Source of the DNA: Euglena gracilis
Lineage: Eukaryota > Euglenida > Euglenophyceae > Euglenales
Direction: 5' to 3'
Assembly: GCA_039621445.1 (NCBI GenBank)
Contig: CP154956.1
Coordinates: forward strand, 34,321,437 to 34,385,436
DNA: 64,000 bases
The notes below the pieces were generated by a model. The model saw only the letters and a list, made by a program, of their open reading frames with translations. It was not told the DNA's origin and made no database searches. Of the stretch, positions 20,220-28,566 are shown one piece after another; the stretch's first letter is position 1; every line of letters starts with the position of its first letter. The position numbers and the translations under genes were made by a program.

Positions 20220-21257
20220 GTGAGGGCAGTCCAGGGGGGGGGCTCGGGTGAGAATTCAGGCACGGGACAAAGGGAGAAGGGACACAAGGCGGCTGGCCCT
20301 CCGCAGCAAGCCGCCCAGGGGTCTTCGGGTTCCAGCACACCCGGTCTACCGCAGATCACAACACCAGGAAGGGAGGGGAAAAACACAAAACAAAAAAATG
20401 AAAATGAAAAAAACAAAACGCTCTCACAGGCATCAATCAGGGAGGCAGCGAGGGAGGTCATCAACGTTCCCCAAACCAGCAAAGGCACGGATGAAACCGC
20501 CCCCAGCACGGAAAGGGATTCAGGTTTTTCGATTCGCCAGGTGAGGTGCGTCAGGGCCGCACCTTCCACCTCAGCCCCCACACCACAGCCAGCCCCAGCA
20601 CCACTCCCAGCCCGTTCCTCAGGGTTTGGGAGGTCGCCCTCCCGGTGGATCTCCCAGGACTACCACGTCCGGGAGGAGTACGTCAGGGACGTACTCCGCC
20701 TCCTGGGGGTCCAGCCGGAGGTCGACGCCTTTTCTGCCAAAGAAAACCGCAGGTTCGTCCGCTGGTGGGGGCCAGGGAGCAGGGAGGGAGAAGATGCCTT
20801 CAAGCAGGACTGGGGCAGGGAGGTTTTGTGGATCAACCCACCTTATAAAAAAATACAGGAGGTTCTCGAAAAAATCAGGAGGGATCAGGCCCATGCCATC
20901 CTGGTGATCCCCAGGTGGCCAGGCCGGCGTTGGTACAGGGAGGCCAGGGGCTTGGCAGTGCGCCAAGTCACGTTCCCTCAGGGAACACGATTTTTCGGCA
21001 GAGGGGAGGAGTTGTGCCGGGGGACCAAGTGGCCCATCACAGCCTTTTTGCTGTGCGGGCACCCAGACCGGTGCACGCTGGAGGAGGTGACACGAAGGGG
21101 GAGGGAGAAAAAAACCAGGTTCGGGACACATTTTTCAGGACCACCCCAGGGACCGGGGGGGCCACAGGGGAGGTCAAGCCGGCACACCTGGGGCAGGTGG
21201 GGAGAGCGGACCAGCCCAGGCGGATGCTGGACCTGTTCTGCGGGACAGGTTCAGTAG
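20220..21257 (+). CDS. B Dam-like (N6-adenine methyltransferase family) domain
   Basis: 345 aa. After a low-complexity leader (residues 1-140; start uncertain), residues 140-290 match the phage Dam-type / DIRS-element MT family: SRWISQDYHVREEYV, VDAFSAKENRRF, DAFKQDWG, LWINPPYKKIQEVLEKIR, AILVIPRWPGRRWY, then FFGRGEEL. The NPPY tetrad expected for N6-adenine methyltransferases is intact (about 20,838-20,849). The family is known in phages and in tyrosine-recombinase retroelements (DIRS, Ngaro), where its role is unclear. Here it sits between nucleocapsid and the C5-type domain. The frame then overlaps the pol frame (-1); an A-run at 21,108-21,114 is a possible slip point. The region 19,973-20,219 is low-complexity linker. 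Confidence 0.7.
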   Translation: MRAVQGGGSGENSGTGQREKGHKAAGPPQQAAQGSSGSSTPGLPQITTPGREGKNTKQKNENEKNKTLSQASIREAAREVINVPQTSKGTDETAPSTERDSGFSIRQVRCVRAAPSTSAPTPQPAPAPLPARSSGFGRSPSRWISQDYHVREEYVRDVLRLLGVQPEVDAFSAKENRRFVRWWGPGSREGEDAFKQDWGREVLWINPPYKKIQEVLEKIRRDQAHAILVIPRWPGRRWYREARGLAVRQVTFPQGTRFFGRGEELCRGTKWPITAFLLCGHPDRCTLEEVTRRGREKKTRFGTHFSGPPQGPGGPQGRSSRHTWGRWGERTSPGGCWTCSAGQVQ

Positions 21258-24200
21258 GGGACGTCTACCGCAGCCTGGGTTACCAGGTCACGTCGGTGGA
21301 CGTGGACCCCAGGTGGCGGCCAGACATTTGTGTTGACGTGCTGAAATGGAATTTTAAAAAACAGTTCCAGCCTGGGGATTTTGAGGTGGTGGTGTGCGGG
21401 GTCCCCTGCACCGAATTCAGCCTGGCGCTGACCACCAGGGAACGAGATTTTAAATTGGCTGATCGGCTGGTGCAGCGGGCCCTGGCCATCATCCGGTACC
21501 TCCGCCCACGGCGGTGGTGGCTGCACAACAGACGGTACGGTTACCTGCGGACCCGCAGGTACATGGCAGGGATCCCACACGTGGACGTGGATTACTGCCA
21601 GTATGCAGACTGGGGCTACCAGAAGCCCACCAGGATATGGGGCAGCCCCCATGTCCTGGGTCTCCGGCCACGGGTGTGTGACGGCCGGACCTGCACCAAC
21701 CTGGAAAGCCCAGTACCTGAGGGGGGACGAAAGGGACGGCACAAAATTCGGCTCAGCAGCAAACACCAAAACCTGCCCAGGCACCTGAAATATCGGATCC
21801 CAGAGGCGCTCATCCGTGACCTGGCCACAGCACCGGCACCGGAGGCCCACGCTGCCGGGTCCCTGGAGCCAGAGCGGGACCCCCAGACAGAGCGAGGGGT
21901 GCCCTCGGTCTTGCTCCGTGAGGTGGGGCAGGGTGCCAGTGAACGGCAGCTGCTGATGCGGGTGCAGGCCAGGGGGCCAGACGGACAGACCCACTTCATC
22001 AACGCCCTCATTGACACAGGGGCAGAGGTGAACCTGGTCCGAAGAGGCATGCTACCCAGCACATACCTCCTGCCTGCCCCCAAGCCCCTGTCCCTGGTGA
22101 CGGCTAGTGGAGCCAAGATGGAAGGGGGGGAACGTGAGGCAACCCTAGACCTGGTCCTCTGGCGGGAGGGGGGCCCGGGTCAGGGGGAGGGGGCCCTGTG
22201 GACGGCCCCAGCCTCCTTCTATGAGGCAGACATCCACGTGGAGGCCATCATCGGCTTTCCGTGGTTGGAGGAAAACCAGCTCGGGGTGTTTCCACATCTC
22301 CGAGCCTTGGCATTGAGGGGAGAGCAGGTGGTCCTCCTTCGGGGACAGGGTGAGCAAGTTCAGCCAGCAGCCCACAAAAAGGCACAAAAGCGAGTGAGAT
22401 ACTTGAAAATGGTGGAAAAAGTCAGAGCACTGCGGCTTGCTTTGCAAGAGGCAGCCGGGGAGGACACCGAGGAGCCTGAGTGGGAGGAAAACCCCCTGCA
22501 CGAGGATGAGGCGACCCAGGAGACAGTGGCCAAGGAACTCCTGCGGGCAGCCCGGGAGGACGAAGCACGGGCAGCCCAAGGGGTCATCCTTGTTCCCGAA
22601 GGGGAACAGGTGACCAGCCAGCGGGCTGAGGAGCTCCGGGCAGCCCTCCGGAGGGACTTCGAGGGGGAGGTTCTCCGAGACAGGATTTGGGGGGAAAGAA
22701 TCGTTCGGGGGCCCCTGGGGGAAGGGAAAATCGAATTAAAACCGGGATCTGTGGCAAAGAAACAGAGGCCCATCCACCTGACGGGGGAGAGGCACAGGGC
22801 CTTGTGTGACCTAGTGGATGAGTGGGTTCGGGACAAGAAGGCGGAGGAGGGGGTGCCAAGTGCCTGGAGCAGCCCCACATTCGTGGTGGCCAAGAAACAG
22901 GGGAAGTGGCGTGGGGTTGTGGATTTCCGGGCGCTAAACGAGGCCACGGTGACGGACGCATACCCCCTCCCCAGGATCGAGGACATCCCGGTGAACCAGG
23001 GACGGAGGTACCTGTTCTCCGTCCTTGATCTCAAGGATGCCTTCCATCAGGTGCCCCTGCACGAAGACTCACGCCCATACACCTGCTGCAGCACCCCCCG
23101 AGGGTCCAAGCAGTGGTGTGTGGTCGTGATGGGCCTGAAAAATGGATTGGCCATTTATCAGCGGGTGATCGACTACTCGCTGAGGGAAGTGGCTGGTGTC
23201 GCCAAACCATACGTTGACGACATCATCGTGGGGACAGAGTGGTGTGGCACGGAGGAAGCTACCATGGAGGCACACGACCAGGACATCAGGCGAGTGTTAG
23301 GGGCACTGCGGGAACACCGCCTAGTCGTGGACAAAAACAAGTGCCGCTTCTTCGTAAGAGAAGTGGAATTCTGTGGCCACATCCTGGGGGGAGGAAAACG
23401 GAGGCCAGCACCGGGCAAACTCATGGCGCTGGAGAAGTGGGAGGAGCCCCGCACGATCACAGCCCTCAGGGGCTTTCTGGGCTTCACCAACTACTACTCC
23501 AGCTACGTGAAGGAGTATGCCCGGTATGCAGCCCCCCTGATGGAACTCCTCAAGGTGGGACGTGTGGAAGGGAAAAAAGGCAGCAAAAAACCTGTGAAAT
23601 TCGGCCAAGTGGAACGGGAGGCTTTCACCGCCCTGAAGCAGGAGCTCCTCCGGGGATTGGAGCTCCACACCATCAACCCGGACCAGCCATTCATTCTCCG
23701 GGTTGATGCGAGCGACAAGGCGGTGGGGGCAGCCCTTGAACAGTTTTTGGAGCCAACGGAGGGGAAGCCCACAGCCGTGGAGGCCACCACACGGAAAACC
23801 GTGCCTGTGGCCTTCTGCTCCAGGAAGCTCACGGCTGGGCAGGTGAAGAGCTGGTCTCCGCGAGAGAAGGAGACTTACGCCATCATCCTGGCCCTCCAAA
23901 AATGGGCCTCCTACATCGGCCTGCAGCCGGTGTTGGTCCTCACGGACCACAAGTCCCTGGAGGCCTGGGCCAAGGAAACCCTGGACACGCCCAGCGGACA
24001 TGCGGGAAGGCGGGGACGCTTGCATGAAATGTTCTCCCGGTTTGACCTTCACGTGGTCTACATTCCGGGAAAGGAAAACGTGGTGGCGGATGCCCTCAGC
24101 AGGTGGGCATATCCTGCCTCCAAGGCATTTGCCGACATCAGCCTCCACGGGAGCGAGGAGGATGATGAGGCAATGAGGGCCATGATCGAACAAGAACGGA

Positions 24201-24292
24201 GGGAAGAGCGGGAATGCGGGACACCGCACGGAGGGGAGGAACTCCACGTGGCGGTAACAACACGCAGCGGGAGAGACACATCGCAGGGCTGA
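20915..24292 (+). CDS. B pol: C5-methyltransferase-like, protease, RT, RNase H
   Basis: 1,125-aa open frame; the biologically meaningful part starts near 21,120, where it takes over from the Dam-like frame. Domains: C5-methyltransferase-like (motif I LDLFCGTGSVGD at 21,227; VDVDPRW; motif IV GVPCTEFS, Cys at 21,407-21,409; motif VI position reads HNRRYG not ENV/ENP; motif VIII WGYQKPTRIWG); tail YRIPEALI; aspartic protease ALIDTGAEVNLV (DTG 22,013-22,021) with IIGFPWL; RT with VVDFRALNE, DLKDAFHQ and YVDD (23,210-23,221); RNase H with RVDASDKAVGAALEQ, LTDHKSLE and VVADALSRW. It ends by UGA at 24,290-24,292, after which integrase continues in another frame. Confidence 0.9.
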   Translation: MARPALVQGGQGLGSAPSHVPSGNTIFRQRGGVVPGDQVAHHSLFAVRAPRPVHAGGGDTKGEGEKNQVRDTFFRTTPGTGGATGEVKPAHLGQVGRADQPRRMLDLFCGTGSVGDVYRSLGYQVTSVDVDPRWRPDICVDVLKWNFKKQFQPGDFEVVVCGVPCTEFSLALTTRERDFKLADRLVQRALAIIRYLRPRRWWLHNRRYGYLRTRRYMAGIPHVDVDYCQYADWGYQKPTRIWGSPHVLGLRPRVCDGRTCTNLESPVPEGGRKGRHKIRLSSKHQNLPRHLKYRIPEALIRDLATAPAPEAHAAGSLEPERDPQTERGVPSVLLREVGQGASERQLLMRVQARGPDGQTHFINALIDTGAEVNLVRRGMLPSTYLLPAPKPLSLVTASGAKMEGGEREATLDLVLWREGGPGQGEGALWTAPASFYEADIHVEAIIGFPWLEENQLGVFPHLRALALRGEQVVLLRGQGEQVQPAAHKKAQKRVRYLKMVEKVRALRLALQEAAGEDTEEPEWEENPLHEDEATQETVAKELLRAAREDEARAAQGVILVPEGEQVTSQRAEELRAALRRDFEGEVLRDRIWGERIVRGPLGEGKIELKPGSVAKKQRPIHLTGERHRALCDLVDEWVRDKKAEEGVPSAWSSPTFVVAKKQGKWRGVVDFRALNEATVTDAYPLPRIEDIPVNQGRRYLFSVLDLKDAFHQVPLHEDSRPYTCCSTPRGSKQWCVVVMGLKNGLAIYQRVIDYSLREVAGVAKPYVDDIIVGTEWCGTEEATMEAHDQDIRRVLGALREHRLVVDKNKCRFFVREVEFCGHILGGGKRRPAPGKLMALEKWEEPRTITALRGFLGFTNYYSSYVKEYARYAAPLMELLKVGRVEGKKGSKKPVKFGQVEREAFTALKQELLRGLELHTINPDQPFILRVDASDKAVGAALEQFLEPTEGKPTAVEATTRKTVPVAFCSRKLTAGQVKSWSPREKETYAIILALQKWASYIGLQPVLVLTDHKSLEAWAKETLDTPSGHAGRRGRLHEMFSRFDLHVVYIPGKENVVADALSRWAYPASKAFADISLHGSEEDDEAMRAMIEQERREERECGTPHGGEELHVAVTTRSGRDTSQG

Positions 24293-25685
24293 ACGGGCAG
24301 CACAGCACAGACCTTGCCCCAGCCCCACAGAGGGGGAGGGGGCTGAGGATTCAGTGCCAGGGGGCCCTGGCCCTGACCCCACAGGGGGGGAGGGGCCTGT
24401 GGACGCCCCCTCGGGAGATTCGGGTCCCATCCTCATGGGAGGGGAGGGACCTGGGGTACCTGGGTTGGACACGCGGGAGACACGAGGTTCCCCACGTGCC
24501 CATCAGTTTGTGGATGAATTCGGGAATGAACAGCCGGCAGGAGGGGGGGGACCTGAGGAACACCAACCGGGGCGAAGAGTTCTGAGTGAGGACCTGCAGT
24601 CGACCCCCCCCATCAACGATCCCCACGGGGGGGAGCTTGGGGAATCCGAGGGGGAACCAATTTCACTTTCTCCAGACACGGGGGTGCACACCCAGGAGGA
24701 CGTGGAGGAGGATCCCTCCATCCCAGTGATGGACAGGGATTGGTCACGGGCATATGAAAATTGCCCTGTGTGGGGGCCTGTTTATGCAAGTGTGCAGGCC
24801 CCTGCAGGAGAGTGGCCTGAGGGAGTCCGTCCGTACGAGGACAAAATGTACACGGACGGGCTCCTCTGTGTGCCCACCAGCCTGATGGGGCTCGTGGTCC
24901 GGGCCCACCACGGGGACGCGGGCCACCCAGGAGCCTCCAGGCTCTGGCACCAGATGGGGCGGTGGTATAGGTTCGCAGATCCAAGGGGGGCAGAGAAAAT
25001 CACCCAAGGCATCCAGCGGCAATGTGAAATCTGCCAAGCCTGTGACCCCTCTCGAGCACCTTTCAAGTGTGCTCTCGAAGCCACCCCTGTGCCACCGTTC
25101 CTCATGGACAGTGTGGCAGTGGACCTGTTTGCAATGCCTGAGGTGACCCACGAGGGCCAGGTGTATGATTACCTGGCCCTGTGCGTGGACCGTGAGAGTG
25201 GGTGGACAGTTGCCACCCCCCACAAGTACAAGGGCCTGACAGCCGAGGTGGTGGCCAAGGCCATGTTCCGCCACTGGGACATGTTCGGGGTGCCCTCTGT
25301 GGTGACCTCGGACCGTGGCCCCCACTTTGCCTCGGCTTGGTGGCAAACAATGTGCGCCGCCATGGGGGTGAGGCGTGCCTACGGGCAGGCCTACCACCAC
25401 CAGGCCAACGGTCGGGCAGAGGTGGCGGGCCAACGGGTGATGAACACCCTGTCCAAGCTCATCGCCGACCTGTCGGAGAAGGAAGCCTCATGGGTGGTGC
25501 TGTTACCCAAGGCCCTCCGGCACCTGCACGATGTGCCAGGGGAGTCCGGCTTGTGGCCCTACGAGGTTGTCTTCGGGCGGCACCGGCCACTCCAAGGCCT
25601 GCCCCACCAGCCCCCACGAAAGGCCGAGGGGGCAGCCGACTTCATGGCACGGATGCTATGGACGAGAAGGTGGCCTCAACCTTGA
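24258..25685 (+). CDS. B integrase: H2C2 finger and catalytic core
   Basis: Open frame from 24,258 (no clear ATG; the first possible alternative start is a GTG at 24,354). Counted from 24,354: an acidic/Gly linker (1-120), an H2C2 zinc finger (AHHGDAGHPGASRLWH ... CEICQACD, about 184-231), and the DDE core with D257 (VAVDLF), D320 (TSDRGPHF) and E356 (ANGRAEVAG), giving D-x35-E as expected. It is +1 relative to the RNase H frame (overlap 24,258-24,292) and is followed by the chromodomain frame (-1) near 25,650. Role: insertion of the cDNA. Confidence 0.88.
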   Translation, partial: QHAAGETHRRAERAAQHRPCPSPTEGEGAEDSVPGGPGPDPTGGEGPVDAPSGDSGPILMGGEGPGVPGLDTRETRGSPRAHQFVDEFGNEQPAGGGGPEEHQPGRRVLSEDLQSTPPINDPHGGELGESEGEPISLSPDTGVHTQEDVEEDPSIPVMDRDWSRAYENCPVWGPVYASVQAPAGEWPEGVRPYEDKMYTDGLLCVPTSLMGLVVRAHHGDAGHPGASRLWHQMGRWYRFADPRGAEKITQGIQRQCEICQACDPSRAPFKCALEATPVPPFLMDSVAVDLFAMPEVTHEGQVYDYLALCVDRESGWTVATPHKYKGLTAEVVAKAMFRHWDMFGVPSVVTSDRGPHFASAWWQTMCAAMGVRRAYGQAYHHQANGRAEVAGQRVMNTLSKLIADLSEKEASWVVLLPKALRHLHDVPGESGLWPYEVVFGRHRPLQGLPHQPPRKAEGAADFMARMLWTRRWPQP

Positions 25686-26236
25686 ATGCCTTGCACGCCA
25701 AACGGTGGGCTTCCATCAACGCCAAGAGAAGGGACCCACCTCCCCTGGAGGTCGGTGCCAAGGTGTGGTACCGTCCCGAGACACAGCCGGGCACGGACAA
25801 GTTGGCCACCAAGTGGAAAAGGGGGACTGTGGTGGCCCGCCGGGGTCGCCACTCATATGTGGTGGAGCTGGCCCCGGGGGCCCGCCAAGAGACACACCGG
25901 AGCCAACTCAAGCTCCACGCGGAGGACGAGTTCTCCACCGACCCCCTCTCACTGTTCTATTTCAATGACAAGGCGGCCCCCCTGGAGGTGGGACCGGATG
26001 AGTGGGTGGTGGAGGAGATATTGGGCAGCCGGAACCACCCGGAAACGGGAGTCCCGGAATTTCATGTGAGGTGGAAAAATTGGGATCCGACGGATCTCCA
26101 ATGGCTGCCATGGTCAGATTTCTTCCCCTCGTACAATGAGGATGTGGTTGATTATTGTGCAGCCAAGGGGATGCCGTTGGAGGTGGTGGGACTTCTCCGC
26201 CCCGGGAGGAAAGGGGGGCGGGGTCGAAGGCAATAG
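25640..26236 (+). CDS. B integrase C-terminus and chromodomain
   Basis: Part of a longer open frame (open from 25,202) whose meaningful portion begins where the integrase frame ends. It carries the integrase C-terminal SH3-like part (LEVGAKVWYRPE, WKRGTVVARRGRHSYVVEL) and a chromodomain (DEWVVEEILGSRNHP, FHVRWKNWDPTDLQWLPW). The tail is basic (RPGRKGGRGRRQ) and ends with UAG. The frame switch from 25,685 looks like a 1-base indel near 25,655. Confidence 0.85.
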   Translation, partial: LHGTDAMDEKVASTLNALHAKRWASINAKRRDPPPLEVGAKVWYRPETQPGTDKLATKWKRGTVVARRGRHSYVVELAPGARQETHRSQLKLHAEDEFSTDPLSLFYFNDKAAPLEVGPDEWVVEEILGSRNHPETGVPEFHVRWKNWDPTDLQWLPWSDFFPSYNEDVVDYCAAKGMPLEVVGLLRPGRKGGRGRRQ

Positions 26237-27864
26237 GGGGAGGGTTTGAGGTGGAAGCGGGGGGAAGTTGGGTACGGGGACTGTGGTGGTGGCGGAGCAC
26301 CCCTACGTCCCTGGCCCTGATTCTGATTTTGTTTGTGTGATTGTTATTTGTGTCTTCGCAGGTTCAACTTCAATTTCAAATTCAGATTTCAAACCCCTGC
26401 GACCGCCCCTTGGCTACGGGCGTGGGGCCGGTGGGCCCAGAAGCCGGGGGCCTGGTGGCCCTCTCAAGGGGACAGGACGCCCGGGCGGGGCGAGGAGGCT
26501 ACACAACTGCACGGGGGGGGGGGCTCCCATCCCCAAGGGCCCCTGGGGGGCCCACATTCTTCCCCCCCTCAGGGCTGGCCTCGCCCAACGCCCGCGGCCA
26601 CAGAGCGCCCGCCCAGGGCGAGTGCCCCCCGGCGCCCACTCGCCGGACGTGCTCGACACCGCACGGTGCGGCACCCGGGCGCCGAGGGGGCCCACGAGGC
26701 CGCTAGGACCCAAGGGGGGGCCTCGAGCCCTTGCATTCTTTCAGTTCTGCCCTTCACATCACCGGTTTTATTTCTTTTTCGATTTCAGTTTCGAATTTTG
26801 GAGGGCCCCGCCAAGGTGGGGGGGCTGACGGCGGACACCCCTCCTCGGCCCACCCTGCCGGGGGGGGGGGGGGGGCCCCTACCATTTTAACCAATTTTTG
26901 ATGGTTGGCCACACACCGTGCCGAGGGAGGGGGGGGGGGCGCCTGCCAATTCTTCCCGATTTTTGACGGTTGGCTGCCCCCCTCATCGGCCAACCGTGCC
27001 GACGGAAAGAGGGGGGGGGGGGGCGCCTGGGCGCCTGCCGATTTTTTTTGCGGTCATCCACACCCCTCCTCGGCCCACCATGCCGGGGGAGGGGGGGGGG
27101 GGGGGCGCCTGCCGCTTTTCCACAATTTTTTAAAAAAAAAATTTACACTCGTCGGCCAATTTTGAAGCTAACCACGCCGGGGGGGGGGGCAAGCGCCAAC
27201 CCCCCTCCACACCGGAGAGAGCGGGGGGGGGCAGCCCCCCCTCTCAAGAGGACGGGCCCCAGCCAAGGCGGCCCGGCTCACAACGCGGGGGGGGGGGCAG
27301 CCCCGACCCCCTCCACGGGGGGGGGCAGCCCCCTCCTCCAAGGAACGGGCCCCACCCAAGGCGCCTCCCCGGCGCCCCCTCCAGCACGCACCCCTGCCAA
27401 GCCCCCGGGGGCCTTTGGCCCCGGGATACCGGGCAAGGCGGGGCGGCCCTGCTGGGTTGGTCAAATGTTTCCTTCTCAACATGCAGGAGCTTTCCACCCC
27501 GGGCGAAGCGGGGCCTGGGGGGGGAATCACAATTACACATTGGCATCGAGTGTTGCGGGGGGGGGGGGGGCAGTCCGCCCCTTCCCATGGGCCAAGAAGG
27601 CTCACGGGACCGGAGTGGGAGCGGAGGGGCCCCAAGCGGTGCCTCCCCGGGTCACGAGCCCGGAGGCGCCCGTCCCCCTTCTCGCCCCTCCCCTGTGCCC
27701 CCTCCCCGACAGCACGCGCCACACACGGCACGTGGCGCCACCGCTTGTGCGTTTCAACAAGAAAAAAATACAAATTTTTTCGGCGGCCGGAAAGCAAAAA
27801 GGGGGGGGGGGCGGCACCTCGGACCGGCAAAGGAGTCGAATTTAAATTGCACGGCAATTTTTTT
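26237..27864 (+). other. B 3' non-coding tail rich in G-runs
   Basis: 1.6 kb between the pol stop and the polypurine tract. It has no convincing coding, though long GC-rich shadow frames exist on both strands. It holds many G-runs of 8 to 17 bases on the plus strand, separated by short AT-rich bits (AATTTTTGA, TTTTTTTTGCGG). Confidence 0.7.
26885..27195 (+). repeat. Degenerate 70-90 bp tandem repeats in the B tail
   Basis: About four imperfect units, each with an AT-rich stretch (for example CCAATTTTTGATGG), a segment like CGGCCAACCGTGCCG, a G-run of 9-14, and a shared GCGCCTGCC end. Confidence 0.65.
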
Positions 27865-27875
27865 GAGGAGGGGAG
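27865..27875 (+). other. Polypurine tract of B
   Basis: GAGGAGGGGAG directly before the TG of the 3' LTR, preceded by a T-run: the usual plus-strand primer layout. Confidence 0.75.
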
Positions 27876-28566
27876 TGTGCGCGGTCCGAGGGTGCCCGCC
27901 CCAAGGAGGGGTCCCAAGGGGGCCCAAAGGGGCCACGAAAGGCCGCGAGGGGGCTCCAAGGCCCCCAAGGGCCTTTTGAGGCCCCACTGGCCCCCAAGGG
28001 GGCCCCACAGCCCATTTTGACCAAGCCAAGTGAAGGTAAAGGAGGGAGCAGTTTGAGGGGGCCAACAGGCAACCCCCAAGGGGATGCGCAAGCCCTGCTG
28101 GGCTTTGCGCAAGCATGCGCACCCCCTTGGTGGGCGCTTGGGAGGGCGCAATTCATTAAGAATTGCGCAAAGTATACCAAGTAGCCCCCCCAGCTGTAGC
28201 CCCCCTCCAATTGTACATTTTCTGTTCACAGGGCTCTGTTTACACTCTGTTTACACTCCGTTCACACACTGTTGTTTGGCATTCAATTGTGTTTTTGCAT
28301 TTGGGAATCAACAAACTATCAAACAAGTTCAAGCAAACAAGTTCAAGTCATTCACCAGATTATACATCCAAGATCAATTGATTGGACCTCAAACGTATGT
28401 CATTTTCAACATCACCATCCTCAACAACACCCACCCCTACCCCATTTTTCCTCCAAGGGGAAAACCCCCACCAGGTGGGCCCGATGGGCTCAAATTTAAA
28501 CGATCCTACGCGGGTTGCGCCGCCAGGGGTCCCTTCACAGGGACCTCAGGAGGGGCAACCCCTACA
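27876..28566 (+). repeat. 3' LTR of element B
   Basis: 691 bp, matching 15,275-15,964 with about eight substitutions and one 1-base insertion (CATTCAATTG versus CATTCATTG). It ends in CCCCTACA and is followed by the AGTG duplication. Confidence 0.95.

Larger units (their letters stand above)
15275..28566 (+). mobile_element. Ty3-type LTR retrotransposon B (youngest, nested in A)
   Basis: A 13.3-kb chromodomain LTR element with a 4-bp AGTG duplication, two near-identical LTRs (about nine differences in 690 bp by eye), a primer site and a polypurine tract. Coding order: gag (two overlapping frames, two CCHC knuckles), Dam-like domain, C5-methyltransferase-like domain, protease, RT, RNase H, integrase, chromodomain, then a 1.6-kb non-coding G-run-rich tail. 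It has no internal nonsense codons in the main domains, only four frame changes. It is the best candidate in the window for a recently active element. Confidence 0.95.
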
